Positions 43,733-52,670 of a stretch of DNA of 64,000 nucleotides are shown here, in pieces (position 1 is the first letter of the stretch; each line of letters opens with the position of its first letter). Position numbers and translations under genes: made by a program. This stretch comes from Alphaproteobacteria bacterium (lineage in GTDB: Bacteria > Pseudomonadota > Alphaproteobacteria > Elsterales > Elsteraceae), in assembly GCA_004292755.1 (NCBI GenBank), contig RDXE01000043.1, positions 1 through 64,000 of the forward strand. Direction: 5' to 3'. Below the pieces are notes generated by a model. It had not been told where the DNA came from. It searched no databases and saw only the letters and a program-made list of their open reading frames with translations.

Positions 43733-45352
43733 CTAAGCGGCCAAGGCCGGGTCTTTGATCACCATGTCGTAGGCAGGCAGGGTGAGGAACTCAACGAACC
43801 GGTCGGCTTCCACCAGGGTACGGAACAGCTCAGCTGCCTCGCGGTACTTCCCGGCGCCATAGGCGTTGTCACCCACACTGGCTTTCAGCTTGTCCAGCTC
43901 TTCGGTGACGATGGTTTGCACCAATGCGGCATCGATCGTCCGACCATCCTCCAGCTTGGACTTGTGGTGAACCCACTGCCAGACCTGGGTGCGGGAGATT
44001 TCAGCCGTCGCTGCGTCTTCCATCAAATTGTACAGGGGGACGCAGCCCTGCCCGCGCAGCCAAGCCTCAATGTAGCCGATGCCGACATTGCAGTTCTGGC
44101 GCAAGCCCGCCTCGGTGATCGGACCGGTTGGCACCTGCAACAGGTCGGCCGCCGTGATGCTGACATCGTCCCGCTTCACGTGGATCTGGTTCGGCGTCGG
44201 CATCATGCGATCAAACACTTCCATCGCAACCGGCACCAAGCCTGGGTGAGCAACCCAGGTACCGTCATGACCGTCACCCGCTTCGCGTTCCTTGTCTGCC
44301 TTCACCTTGGCGAAGGCAGCATCATTGGCGGCCGGATCGTTCTTGATCGGAATCTGAGCGGCCATGCCGCCCATCGCATGCACATTGCGACGGTGGCATG
44401 TCTTGATCACCAACTGGCTGTAGCTGCGCAGAAAGTGGCTGGTCATGGTGACCAGACCGCGGTCGGGCATCACGGCGTTCGGGTCACGGCAGAACTTCTT
44501 GATGAAGCTGAAGATGTAATCCCAACGACCGCAGTTCAACCCAGCGGAGTGCTGGCGCAGTTCCCACAAAATCTCATCCATCTCGAAGGTGGCGAGAATG
44601 GTTTCGATCAGCACCGTGGCCTTGATGCTGCCCTGCGGTACACCCAGCTGCGCCTGTGCCAGCACAAACACAGTATTCCACAGCCGTGCTTCTTGATGGC
44701 TTTCCATCTTCGGCAGATAGAAGTACGGGCCAGTGCCACGCGCCAGCAACGCCTTGGCATTGTGGAAAAAGTAGAGGCCGAAGTCGAAGATACCGCCAGC
44801 CATCGGCTCGCCATCAACCAGGACATGCTTCTCCATCAGGTGCCACCCGCGCGGGCGCACCAGCAGAGTCGCGGTTTTTTCTCCCAGCTGATAGCTCTTG
44901 CCCGAGGAGGGATCCGTGTAAGTGATGGTGCGCAGGGCGGCGTCGCGCAGATTGATCTGGCCCTCGATCATATTCGACCAGGTTGGCGTCGAGCTGTCTT
45001 CGCAATCGGCCATGAACATCTTGGCGCCGGAGTTCAGCGCGTTGATGATCATTTTGCGATCCACGGGGCCGGTGATCTCCACCCGGCGATCCATCAAGTC
45101 AGCTGGCAGCGGTGCCACAGTCCAGTCACTGTCACGGATGAGCTTGGTTTCCGGCAGGAAGTCTGGCTTCTCACCGCGGTCTAACCGGGCTTGACGCTCC
45201 TCACGCAGTGCCATCAGGCGCTTGCGTTCCGCGCGGGTGGCGCGCTCCAGACCTGCGACGAAGGCCACAGCCTCCTGGGTCAGGATGTCCTCGAAGCCCG
45301 GTCGCAGTGATCCCAGAATCTCCACACCTGGCACGGAGGGCGCTTGGCTCAT
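43733..45352 (-). CDS. aceB: Malate synthase A
   Basis: The enzyme joins glyoxylate and acetyl-CoA to malate in the glyoxylate shunt. The 539-aa length fits form A (about 530 aa) rather than form G. MFMADCEDSSTPTW, RPRGWHLMEKHVLVDGEP, MESHQEARLWN and KATVLIETILATFEMDEILWEL are clear family blocks; the Arg and Glu/Asp of the active site are in the last two. ATG 45352 has GGAG 7 nt upstream. It lies 139 nt downstream of the asparaginase gene. Isocitrate lyase is not in the window. Confidence 0.96.
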   Translation of the reverse strand: MSQAPSVPGVEILGSLRPGFEDILTQEAVAFVAGLERATRAERKRLMALREERQARLDRGEKPDFLPETKLIRDSDWTVAPLPADLMDRRVEITGPVDRKMIINALNSGAKMFMADCEDSSTPTWSNMIEGQINLRDAALRTITYTDPSSGKSYQLGEKTATLLVRPRGWHLMEKHVLVDGEPMAGGIFDFGLYFFHNAKALLARGTGPYFYLPKMESHQEARLWNTVFVLAQAQLGVPQGSIKATVLIETILATFEMDEILWELRQHSAGLNCGRWDYIFSFIKKFCRDPNAVMPDRGLVTMTSHFLRSYSQLVIKTCHRRNVHAMGGMAAQIPIKNDPAANDAAFAKVKADKEREAGDGHDGTWVAHPGLVPVAMEVFDRMMPTPNQIHVKRDDVSITAADLLQVPTGPITEAGLRQNCNVGIGYIEAWLRGQGCVPLYNLMEDAATAEISRTQVWQWVHHKSKLEDGRTIDAALVQTIVTEELDKLKASVGDNAYGAGKYREAAELFRTLVEADRFVEFLTLPAYDMVIKDPALAA

Positions 45353-45491
45353 CATCGTCTCCCAGAATTTATAAGGTTTCCAAGCCCCTGGCGGGTTGGC
45401 TGCGCAGAAGCAGCGGTTTGTCCCCGATCCGTCGGGTCTTGTCCAGGGCGATGGTGCTGGGTGAGACCAATGCACTAACCCTGACGCGTTT

Positions 45492-46508
45492 TCAGAACGC
45501 TGGTGGGGTCTCGACTACAATGCGGCCCACCAGGGTACCACCGCGGTTGGTGAGAGTCGGGTGGAGTTGCGCCTCCAACGCTGCAGTGGCTGCAGCATCA
45601 AACACACCCAGCCGATCCAGCAAGGTGAGCATGGCCAGGGCCGCGCCGCGCTCGTTGCCATCCTCGGCCTTGACGGCGATACCCAGACCCCGACCGCGCA
45701 CTGTTGCGGCATAAACCCCTTCCGCACCCGTCTTCAACACAGTGCGGGCGCCTGCAGCTTCCATCGTGACGGTGGTGGTCTGCCCCGTGCCGGAAACGAA
45801 GAACGGCTCGGCGGCCATTGCCTCGGTGATGCGGGCACCAGCCTTCGCCCGGGCCACGGGCTGGCCGATCGGATCATCCAAGCGGGCCATGCCGACAGCC
45901 AAGGCCGTCAAGGGGGCGGCCACTGTGGGAATGCCGCAGCCATCGATGCCATAGGGCAGCGTGGTATAGGGGGCGCCCGTCACCTCCGCCAGCGTGGCAA
46001 GGATACGCTGCTGAACCGGATGGTCATAGGCGAGATACCCCTGCAGAGGATCACCGCAATGCACCGCTGTGGTCAGGAAGCCCGTGTGCTTGCCAGAGCA
46101 GTTGTTATGGAGTTGGGAGGCGGCATGGCCTGCGCGGACCAACCCATAGGCTGCTTCCACGTTCAACGGATCATGGGCACCACAGGCAAGGTGCTCTTCG
46201 GTCAAGCCGATGCGCGCCAGCCACTCGGCAACCAAGGCGACATGACGCGGCTCCCCCATGTGGGAAGCGCAGGCAATGGCGATGTGCTGCAGCGTCAGGG
46301 CGAAACGGTCGGCCGCCCCGGTTTCCAGCAGGGGAAGGGCTTGGAGGGGCTTGATGGCCGAGCGGGCAAAGACCGGGCGGCTGAGATCACCCCATCCTTC
46401 GCGCACACTGCCATTGGCATCGGCGATCACGGCGAGCACGCTGTGGCGGCTTTCGACAAGTGTGCCGCGGGTGACTGCGATGTCCAGTGGTGTGTCCCGA
46501 AGCGTCAT
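45492..46508 (-). CDS. Asparaginase (Rhizobium etli type, AnsA family)
   Basis: The 338-aa protein belongs to the PF06089 asparaginases, unrelated to the bacterial type I/II enzymes. The catalytic Ser-x-x-Lys lies in PVFARSAIKPLQ. HNNCSGKHTGFL, YGIDGCGIPT and the late KTGAEGVYAA complete the family pattern, including conserved Cys residues. It deamidates asparagine to aspartate in the cytoplasm. GGGGGAG precedes ATG 46508. The 134-bp stretch upstream shows no clear element. Confidence 0.88.
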   Translation of the reverse strand: MTLRDTPLDIAVTRGTLVESRHSVLAVIADANGSVREGWGDLSRPVFARSAIKPLQALPLLETGAADRFALTLQHIAIACASHMGEPRHVALVAEWLARIGLTEEHLACGAHDPLNVEAAYGLVRAGHAASQLHNNCSGKHTGFLTTAVHCGDPLQGYLAYDHPVQQRILATLAEVTGAPYTTLPYGIDGCGIPTVAAPLTALAVGMARLDDPIGQPVARAKAGARITEAMAAEPFFVSGTGQTTTVTMEAAGARTVLKTGAEGVYAATVRGRGLGIAVKAEDGNERGAALAMLTLLDRLGVFDAAATAALEAQLHPTLTNRGGTLVGRIVVETPPAF

Positions 46509-46642
46509 TCCCGCTCCCCCAGTTGGCCGTCCAAACCCTGCGCCGTCAGGCGTGACGGAATGTTGACGCCAGCGCAAGAGGTTGGGGCCAAACGCAACAC
46601 CGGTATTCCCACGGGAAGAGTGGTTACGCGGGTGCCGCGAGG

Positions 46643-47110
46643 TTAGGTCTGGTCGTCTGATCCTTGGCCACCGAGCACGGGATAGCGCGCTCGCAGTGGG
46701 GATTGCGCAACATTGTGAGCGCGGAAATCAACTGGGTCCCACACAGTGGAATGTGTGTGCCACCAGTCGGAAAAGATCGCGAGAGTGCGGGTGGAGACGG
46801 GTCGACCACGCCGGACGTCCAGCCGCATATCTTGCGCAAATGCCAGCATCTGGCTGTGCTCGCGCGCGTGGCAGCGCGCGTGATCCCCATCGGACGCACC
46901 AGCTGTGAGGGCGCGATCCTCGGCCGCAAATCGCACTGTCATCAGCGCTACCAGCAGATCCCATTCGAAAACTGTAACAGTCTCGGCGATCAAGGTTCGC
47001 AGCAGGCTGTTGATCGCTTCAGCCGAGGTAACACAGATGCTGCCGAAGCTGGCGCCTGCGCCAGTCGTGGTGTCAGGGATGGAAAGCGATTGTGGAGCGC
47101 CCGATTCCAT
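46643..47110 (-). CDS. Hemerythrin-like protein with incomplete iron ligands
   Basis: The 155-aa helical protein shows a hemerythrin-like order: RFAAEDRAL (where relatives have HFxxEExLM), CHAREHSQML (HxxxH) and DWWHTHSTVWD (HxxxxD). The first His of the canonical seven-ligand set and the His before the FxxEE motif are not found (Arg replaces the latter). It may bind iron poorly or have another role. The assignment is by pattern only. It is on the same strand as the TPR-SGNH gene 110 nt upstream. Confidence 0.45.
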   Translation of the reverse strand: MESGAPQSLSIPDTTTGAGASFGSICVTSAEAINSLLRTLIAETVTVFEWDLLVALMTVRFAAEDRALTAGASDGDHARCHAREHSQMLAFAQDMRLDVRRGRPVSTRTLAIFSDWWHTHSTVWDPVDFRAHNVAQSPLRARYPVLGGQGSDDQT

Positions 47111-47220
47111 GTCGTTTCCATAGCACAGATTTCAGCAATGTCACCAAAAATTCGCTCGCGGAGATGTCATTTCCGACGGGATTGCTACGATGATTAGACA
47201 AAACACCATAGCGGACCGCA

Positions 47221-48462
47221 CTACTCCGGAGTGACCCCAAATCGCTTCCGGAACACCGTTTGGATCACCGGGAGACTCCACAGCCCTAGATGCAATCCAT
47301 CGCAGAGCAGCCGGAGGTCACTCTTATTTTCTTCATCGACCATCTCATCAAAGATCGCCAACACCGGCATGCCCAGTGGCTCTGCTAACTCGCGCATTCG
47401 TTCGACAAAAATCCGTGTGTACTCATTGCGTAGAATCATATCACCATTTGGATCAGGCATTGAGTTACCAAAATCCATTGGTTTACCGGCACCAATAGGC
47501 GCCCAAAACATTACCTTAAAGCCTTTGTCCAATAAATCACAGCCGACTGTAATCAGTGATGAGACGATTTGATCGATAACTTGGAACTTGGAAACCTGCT
47601 GGCGCTCAATCTGCTCCCTAACATGCACACGAATATCGATTTCGCCAGCTGACAACATGATTCTGCTTCCTGGCGGAATAATCTTTTCCGTGATTAGCCA
47701 GTTCAGCCGTTCATATCCGCGTGTTCGGCGATCGGCCTTTCCAAATCCCCAGGCAAGGATTGGTCCGATGTGAATCGGTGCGAACCAAGGCAACAACCGC
47801 GGCATGGGTTCAAGAAGTTGTGGTAACTGAACCAGAGTGCCGCTAAATATTTGTACATGACTATCGCCGATGACGAATATTGGCAGTGTCTCTTGCAGCT
47901 CGTTACAGCTATCAAAGATTTGTTGCCACCGCCAAAGCACAGTCGATAGAAAATGCTTTGGTATCATGGCATCTTTTGTAAATTGTATTTCCTCATTGAG
48001 CATAAGCTTTGCACTAATTTCAAGCTCGTTTGAGTATTTTTTTGCCATTATACTGTCAGGGAAAGCCTCTCGAATTTGTTGTATGACACGAAGTGCTTCC
48101 TCTGGTTTCTGATCCGCCAGAAAGTAAGCAGCCAGCGCAAACCCCGCTCCTACTTCCGGTCTAACGCTCGCAAGCGTCTTCTCGAGGATTGGGATGGCAT
48201 GCTGAAAATCGCCAAGCCTAAGCGAGCACATTGCCGCTTCAACCAAGTTCTCTAGTGGAATCTCAGTATCCGCAGTAAACTGTGCGAGCAATCCCTTTGC
48301 TTTGTCGTGTTGAAATAACCCAGTGTATGCCGACGCTAAATAAATCTGAGCGGTCGGAAACCAATATTTGAGCGTCTCAAGCGTGGTAATAGCTTCCTCA
48401 TAGCGGCTAAGGTTTAACAGATCGATGGCCTTGTTCACGATAACAACGGGATCATCACTCAT
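47221..48462 (-). CDS. TPR protein with SGNH/GDSL-hydrolase-like domain
   Basis: The 413-aa cytoplasmic protein (no signal peptide) has an N-terminal TPR-like array (~1-170) and a C-terminal SGNH-like domain (~195-410). PIFVIGDSHVQIF is the block I Ser motif. LSAGEIDIRVHV stands where block III is expected, and LLCDGLHLG resembles the final DxxH. Similar domains occur in polysaccharide and capsule loci, but no such genes adjoin. The gene is notably AT-richer than its neighbours, suggesting horizontal transfer. Start ATG 48462 (MSDDPVVIV). Confidence 0.65.
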   Translation of the reverse strand: MSDDPVVIVNKAIDLLNLSRYEEAITTLETLKYWFPTAQIYLASAYTGLFQHDKAKGLLAQFTADTEIPLENLVEAAMCSLRLGDFQHAIPILEKTLASVRPEVGAGFALAAYFLADQKPEEALRVIQQIREAFPDSIMAKKYSNELEISAKLMLNEEIQFTKDAMIPKHFLSTVLWRWQQIFDSCNELQETLPIFVIGDSHVQIFSGTLVQLPQLLEPMPRLLPWFAPIHIGPILAWGFGKADRRTRGYERLNWLITEKIIPPGSRIMLSAGEIDIRVHVREQIERQQVSKFQVIDQIVSSLITVGCDLLDKGFKVMFWAPIGAGKPMDFGNSMPDPNGDMILRNEYTRIFVERMRELAEPLGMPVLAIFDEMVDEENKSDLRLLCDGLHLGLWSLPVIQTVFRKRFGVTPE

Positions 48463-48519
48463 CGCTCGGCGCGCAAGGCCCCCCTCTCGCATGCGGCAGC
48501 AGCGGGTGTTCAACCGCCG

Positions 48520-48548
48520 TTGACAGCGCAGACTTGCGGTTAGATACC
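48520..48548 (+). promoter_or_regulatory. Predicted promoter of the cyclophilin pair
   Basis: A perfect -35 TTGACA (48520-48525) is followed after 17 bp by GATACC (48543-48548), a poor -10. It lies about 50 nt upstream of the first cyclophilin ATG. Confidence 0.35.
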
Positions 48549-48598
48549 ACCGGTGCAGCCCGCCGTCATCCCTGCGGCGGTCACCGGGAGACCCCAGC

Positions 48599-49090
48599 AT
48601 GGCCGATACGCCTGATCTTGAAAACCGCCTTTATCTGGAGCTTGACCACGGCCGTGTGGTGATTGACCTCCGCCCGGACCTCGCCCCAAACCATGTGGCG
48701 CGGATCAAGGAATTGGCGCGCGAAGGATACTATGACGGAATTGTGTTCCACCGCGTGATCGCTGATTTCATGGCCCAGACTGGCTGCCCGAAGGGCAATG
48801 GCACCGGCGGGTCTGGCAAGAAGCTGAAGGCCGAATTCTCAGACGCGCCGCACATCCGTGGCACCTGCTCCATGGCGCGCACTGCCGATCCAAACAGCGC
48901 CGACAGCCAGTGGTTCATCTGCTTTGGCACCACCCCACACTTGAATGGTCAGTACACAGTGTGGGGCCAGGTGGTGGACGGGATGGAGGCTGTGGACAAG
49001 ATCAAGAAGGGCAGCGGCGGCAATGGTGCTGTCAACGATCCCGATCGCATCCTGTCGCTCAGCGTGGCTGCGGATAAGGAGGCTGCGTGA
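48599..49090 (+). CDS. Cytoplasmic peptidyl-prolyl cis-trans isomerase (cyclophilin)
   Basis: The 163-aa cyclophilin has FHRVIADFMAQTGCPKGNGTGG with the catalytic Arg, CSMARTADPNSADSQWFICF, and VWGQVVDGMEAVDKI. No signal peptide is present, so it works in the cytoplasm as a folding helper. Its stop overlaps the start of a second, exported cyclophilin (TGATG). Confidence 0.94.
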   Translation: MADTPDLENRLYLELDHGRVVIDLRPDLAPNHVARIKELAREGYYDGIVFHRVIADFMAQTGCPKGNGTGGSGKKLKAEFSDAPHIRGTCSMARTADPNSADSQWFICFGTTPHLNGQYTVWGQVVDGMEAVDKIKKGSGGNGAVNDPDRILSLSVAADKEAA

Positions 49091-49659
49091 TGGTTGCCCG
49101 TCGTCTGATTTTGGCTGCTGCTGCCTGCCTCGCGCTGATCAGTCCAGCCGCCGCACAGTCGCCACAGATCCGGGACCCTGAGAATACCCTCATCCTCGAT
49201 TTGTCGAGTGGCGGGCCAGTGGTGATTGCCATGCGGCCGGATATTGCTCCGGCCCATGTCACCCAGATCAAAACGCTGGTCCGGCAGGGCTTCTATAACG
49301 GGGTCGTGTTCCACCGGGTGATCGAAGGCTTCATGGCGCAGACCGGTGACCCGACCGGGACCGGGACCGGTCGATCCCCGCTGCCAAACATCCGGGCGGA
49401 GTTCAGCCGGGAGCCACACACCCGGGGTGCCGTGTCGATGGCGCGATCGAGCGATCCGAACAGTGCGAACAGCCAGTTCTTTATCATGTTCGCCAGCAAT
49501 CCTGGCCTGGACGGCCAGTACAGCGTGTGGGGCCGGGTGATCTCTGGTATGGAGTTCGTTGACCGCATCGCCCGCGGTAACCCGGCCCAGAATGGTGTGG
49601 TGGCCCTGGACCGGCGCGACCGCATTGTCTCCGCCCGTGTGGCAGCCGATGCCCGCTGA
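49090..49659 (+). CDS. Exported peptidyl-prolyl cis-trans isomerase (cyclophilin)
   Basis: The 189-aa protein repeats the cyclophilin blocks (FHRVIEGFMAQTGDPTGTGTG, SMARSSDPNSANSQFFIMF) after a clear signal peptide (RRLILAAAACLALISPAAAQ). It therefore isomerises prolines in the periplasm. ATG 49090 overlaps the stop of the cytoplasmic paralogue; the pair probably arose by tandem duplication. It overlaps the following methyltransferase by 11 nt. Confidence 0.94.
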   Translation: MVARRLILAAAACLALISPAAAQSPQIRDPENTLILDLSSGGPVVIAMRPDIAPAHVTQIKTLVRQGFYNGVVFHRVIEGFMAQTGDPTGTGTGRSPLPNIRAEFSREPHTRGAVSMARSSDPNSANSQFFIMFASNPGLDGQYSVWGRVISGMEFVDRIARGNPAQNGVVALDRRDRIVSARVAADAR

Positions 49660-50296
49660 ACCACCCGTCGATTGGGCGGCGTTCTGGGATCAGCGCTACA
49701 ACCGACCGGACTATGCGTTCGGTCAGGAGGCAAACACCCACCTGCGCTCGCAAGCCTGGCGTCTGGCGCCAGACTCAACGGTGCTGGTGCCAGCCGATGG
49801 CGAGGGGCGCAATGGCGTGTTTCTCGCCACAGCAGGTCATCGGGTGACCAGCGTCGACATCTCACCCCTCGGCTGCGCCAAGGCGCAGCGCTTGGCTGAG
49901 CAGCGCGGCGTGCAGGTCACTGTGGTGCAAGCGGACCTGGAGCAGTGGAGCTGGCCCGTTGCTGCAGCCGGTACCGGCGTCGGCGCTGTGGTCAGCATCT
50001 TCTTCCACCTGCCTCCAGATCTGCGCCGCGCCCTGCACCGCCGGATGGCGGAGGCGCTTGCCCCCGGTGGCCTGATCATCCTGGAGGGCTACCACCCGGA
50101 CCAAATCCCCCTGAAGCAGCAATATGGCTCCGGCGGCCCTGGAGACGCCCGGTTGCTGTACACGCCTGAGATGTTGGCGGAGGACTTCCACGATCTCTCC
50201 ATCGTGGAGTTGACCAGCGGGCGGGTCACGCTGGCAGAAGGGCCCTTGCACTCTGGCCCTGCAGCCGTGACCCGCGGCATCTGGCGGCGGGACTAG
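49649..50296 (+). CDS. TehB-like SAM-dependent methyltransferase
   Basis: The 215-aa protein begins DWAAFWDQRYNRPDYAFGQEANTHL, as in TehB/thiopurine methyltransferase-like proteins. It has the SAM-binding block VLVPADGEGRNGVFLATAGHRVTSVDISPLG and the post-motif SIFFHLPPDLRR. The substrate is unknown; relatives methylate tellurite, thiols or selenium compounds. It overlaps the exported cyclophilin by 11 nt and ends before a strong hairpin. Confidence 0.82.
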   Translation: MPAEPPVDWAAFWDQRYNRPDYAFGQEANTHLRSQAWRLAPDSTVLVPADGEGRNGVFLATAGHRVTSVDISPLGCAKAQRLAEQRGVQVTVVQADLEQWSWPVAAAGTGVGAVVSIFFHLPPDLRRALHRRMAEALAPGGLIILEGYHPDQIPLKQQYGSGGPGDARLLYTPEMLAEDFHDLSIVELTSGRVTLAEGPLHSGPAAVTRGIWRRD

Positions 50297-50319
50297 CGCG
50301 GTTCCGACACGCATTGGTG

Positions 50320-50347
50320 CGCCATCAGGTGAGGCCACCTGATGGCG
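50320..50347. terminator. Bidirectional hairpin between the methyltransferase gene and parB
   Basis: CGCCATCAGGTG (50320-50331) and CACCTGATGGCG (50336-50347) form a perfect 12-bp stem with the 4-nt loop AGGC in a 58-bp convergent gap. Confidence 0.6.
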
Positions 50348-50354
50348 GCGTGTG

Positions 50355-51224
50355 CTAGCGCTGATTCAAGCGCGCAATCACATCATCCAATTGCTCAAGT
50401 GATCCATAGTGGATCACCACGCGGCCCCGGCCCTTGGGGTCGTGATCAATCACCACCTGCAGACCCAGCAGAGTGGAAATGTCTTGCTGCAGGGCTGCGA
50501 TGTCCGCGTCCCACGCAGCCGCTGGCGTGGGCGGAGGAGGGGTGCCCGGTTCCGCCCGCCGCCCCTTACGGCCTTGGGCCAACCGCTCGGCTTCGCGCAC
50601 CGACAGCCCCTTGGTCACCACCTGCTGCGCCAATGCCTCTGCATCGGGCAGGCCAACCAGGGCCCGGGCGTGGCCAGCACTCAAGCGTCCTTCCCGGATC
50701 ATCGACTGAATGCTGTTGGGCAGGGTAAGCAACCGGAGCAAGTTGGCAATGTGAGCGCGGCTCTTGCCGATGGTTTGGGCGATGCGGTCCTGGGTGTACT
50801 GGAAGTCAGAAATCAGTTGCTGATAGCCTGCTGCTTCTTCAATCGCGCTCAAATCCGTTCGCTGCACATTCTCGATCAGACCGATCTCAAGGGCTTCGAC
50901 GTCGGACAGTTCGCGGATCACCACCGGCACTTCATGCAGCTTGGCTGCTTGGGCGGCACGCCACCGCCGCTCCCCTGCGATGATTTCCCAGCGCGACTCC
51001 GCGATGGGGCGGACCAGCAAGGGCTGGATCACGCCTTGTTCCCGGATGGATTGGACCAGCTGGTCCATCGCCTCGGCATCGAAATGCCGCCGCGGCTGAT
51101 AGCGACCGGGTTGAAGCTGCTCGATCGGGAGGCGGCGGGTTGCCTCCATTGACGGCGCATCGGCTGGGTCGTCTCCGCCAAGAAGTGCTGCGATACCTTT
51201 TCCCAGACCGCGCTTTGCGCTCAT
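50355..51224 (-). CDS. parB: Chromosome partitioning protein ParB
   Basis: ParB binds parS sites, spreads as a CTP-dependent clamp and works with ParA to segregate origins. The 289-aa protein has the N-terminal KRGLGKGIAALLG, the CTP-binding region with GERRWRAAQ, and the helix-turn-helix DRIAQTIGKSRAHIANLLRLL. A Pro-rich linker leads to the dimerisation domain. It overlaps parA by 4 nt (ATGA). Two parS sites lie 1.4 and 3.4 kb upstream. Confidence 0.97.
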   Translation of the reverse strand: MSAKRGLGKGIAALLGGDDPADAPSMEATRRLPIEQLQPGRYQPRRHFDAEAMDQLVQSIREQGVIQPLLVRPIAESRWEIIAGERRWRAAQAAKLHEVPVVIRELSDVEALEIGLIENVQRTDLSAIEEAAGYQQLISDFQYTQDRIAQTIGKSRAHIANLLRLLTLPNSIQSMIREGRLSAGHARALVGLPDAEALAQQVVTKGLSVREAERLAQGRKGRRAEPGTPPPPTPAAAWDADIAALQQDISTLLGLQVVIDHDPKGRGRVVIHYGSLEQLDDVIARLNQR

Positions 51225-52033
51225 GGCCGCACCTCAACGCCTTGGCGCTTCAACAACTCAGACGCGAGGTGGGCATAGGCCAAGGCACCGGGCGAGCGGT
51301 GGTCGTACAGCATGACTGGTTTGCCATGGCTGGGAGCTTCGGAGATGCGGACGTTGCGCGGAATCACGGTCTCAAACACTTGGGTACCGAAGTGGCTGCG
51401 GACGTCAGCTGCCACCTGCTCCGACAAGTTGTTGCGTCGGTCAAACATGGTCAACACAACCCCTGCCAAAGTCAGGGAGCGGTTGAGCGACCGCCGGATG
51501 CGGTCGATGGTCCGCATCAGGTGGGACAGACCCTCCAGCGCGTAGTACTCCGTCTGCAGCGGTACCAGCACCTGATCGGCTGCGACCAGGGCATTGACGG
51601 TCAAGAGCCCAAGCGACGGCGGGCAATCAATCAGGATGGTATCCACCCCGGTGGCGCGGGATTGAATCGCGTCGCGCAAGCGGAACTCACGTCCCTCCTG
51701 ACCCACCAGTTCAACCTCGGCACCCGATAGGTCCACTGTCGCGGTGACGAGGCTGAGACCGGGAATGCCGGTTGGGATCATCACGTCCGCAATGGGACGT
51801 CCATCCAGGAGTGCCTGGTAGCTGCCATTGTCGCGCAGCTTCGGTGGGATGCCCAAGCCGGTGGTGGCATTGCCCTGAGGGTCAAGATCGATCAGGCAAA
51901 CAGTCCGCCCGACAGCCACGAGACCGGTGGCAAGGTTGATTGCAGTGGTGGTCTTGCCGACACCACCTTTTTGATTGGCAACGGCGATCACCTGGGACGG
52001 GCGATGGCCGACAGTATCCGATGGGTTAGACAC
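51221..52033 (-). CDS. parA: Chromosome partitioning ATPase ParA (Soj)
   Basis: The 270-aa Walker-type ATPase has the deviant Walker A VANQKGGVGKTTTAINLA, the A' motif LIDLDPQGNATTGLG and Walker B ILIDCPPSLGLLTVNAL. It drives separation of ParB-parS complexes. It overlaps rsmG upstream by 8 nt and parB downstream by 4 nt, so rsmG-parA-parB are translationally coupled. Confidence 0.97.
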   Translation of the reverse strand: MSNPSDTVGHRPSQVIAVANQKGGVGKTTTAINLATGLVAVGRTVCLIDLDPQGNATTGLGIPPKLRDNGSYQALLDGRPIADVMIPTGIPGLSLVTATVDLSGAEVELVGQEGREFRLRDAIQSRATGVDTILIDCPPSLGLLTVNALVAADQVLVPLQTEYYALEGLSHLMRTIDRIRRSLNRSLTLAGVVLTMFDRRNNLSEQVAADVRSHFGTQVFETVIPRNVRISEAPSHGKPVMLYDHRSPGALAYAHLASELLKRQGVEVRP

Positions 52034-52670
52034 GGGATAGGGACTCCAGAACTAGCACCACGCCGGTCGGGTCGACCAGACTGGGCCGGGTTGTGTGGGT
52101 GAATCGCCAATGACGCTGCGCTGCAGCCACTTCATCGGCCCAGCGCTCCCCCTTCAACAACACCGCGCGTCCCCCCGGCGCGAGATGTCGATGGACCAAG
52201 GCCAGCAGATCCGGCAACGGTGCCAAAGCGCGGGCGGTGACACAATCAGCCGCCAACGGTGGGACAGCTTCTGCGCGGCGCGCTTCCACCGACACCACCA
52301 ACCCCATTACCCGCGCGGCATCCCGCAGGAAAGTTGCCTTGCGTTGATCAGAGTCGATGAGATGAACGTCGCTCAGCCCGCAGGCCGCTAACACCAAGCC
52401 GGGGAAGCCAGCGCCAGAGCCGAGATCGCACAGACGGCGACAGCCGATCAAGTTGGGCCACAGCTGCACACTATCCAGCATATGGCGCTGCCACAGCACA
52501 GGAACAGTTGCCGGACCAACCAAGTTGATTCGGGTTTGCCAGAGCCGAAGCGTCTCGGCATAGCGCTCCAACCGGTCGAGCGTTTCACGTGAAACATGCC
52601 CAGCGACGATGTCCGGACCATCCGGCACCACAGTCCCTGAGCCGTCCGTTGTAGCAGCGTCAGGCGGCAT
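52026..52670 (-). CDS. rsmG: 16S rRNA (guanine527-N7)-methyltransferase
   Basis: RsmG (GidB) methylates G527 of 16S rRNA. The 214-aa protein has [13 protein letters not shown], the SAM motif [16 protein letters not shown] and [13 protein letters not shown]. The ATG at 52670 overlaps the mnmG stop by 11 nt; TTG 52685 is an alternative. A parS sequence is embedded in the coding sequence, where it encodes the residues VSRET. Confidence 0.95.
   Translation of the reverse strand: MPPDAATTDGSGTVVPDGPDIVAGHVSRETLDRLERYAETLRLWQTRINLVGPATVPVLWQRHMLDSVQLWPNLIGCRRLCDLGSGAGFPGLVLAACGLSDVHLIDSDQRKATFLRDAARVMGLVVSVEARRAEAVPPLAADCVTARALAPLPDLLALVHRHLAPGGRAVLLKGERWADEVAAAQRHWRFTHTTRPSLVDPTGVVLVLESLSRV
52581..52596. 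other. parS centromere site inside rsmG
   Basis: CGTTTCACGTGAAACA differs from the consensus 16-bp palindrome TGTTTCACGTGAAACA only in the first base. ParB is encoded 1.4 kb away. Placement inside rsmG is common in bacteria. Confidence 0.9.

Noticed and set aside
43643-45184. 513-codon open frame on the plus strand
   Set aside because: It is antisense to malate synthase A and resembles no family; a GC-driven shadow.
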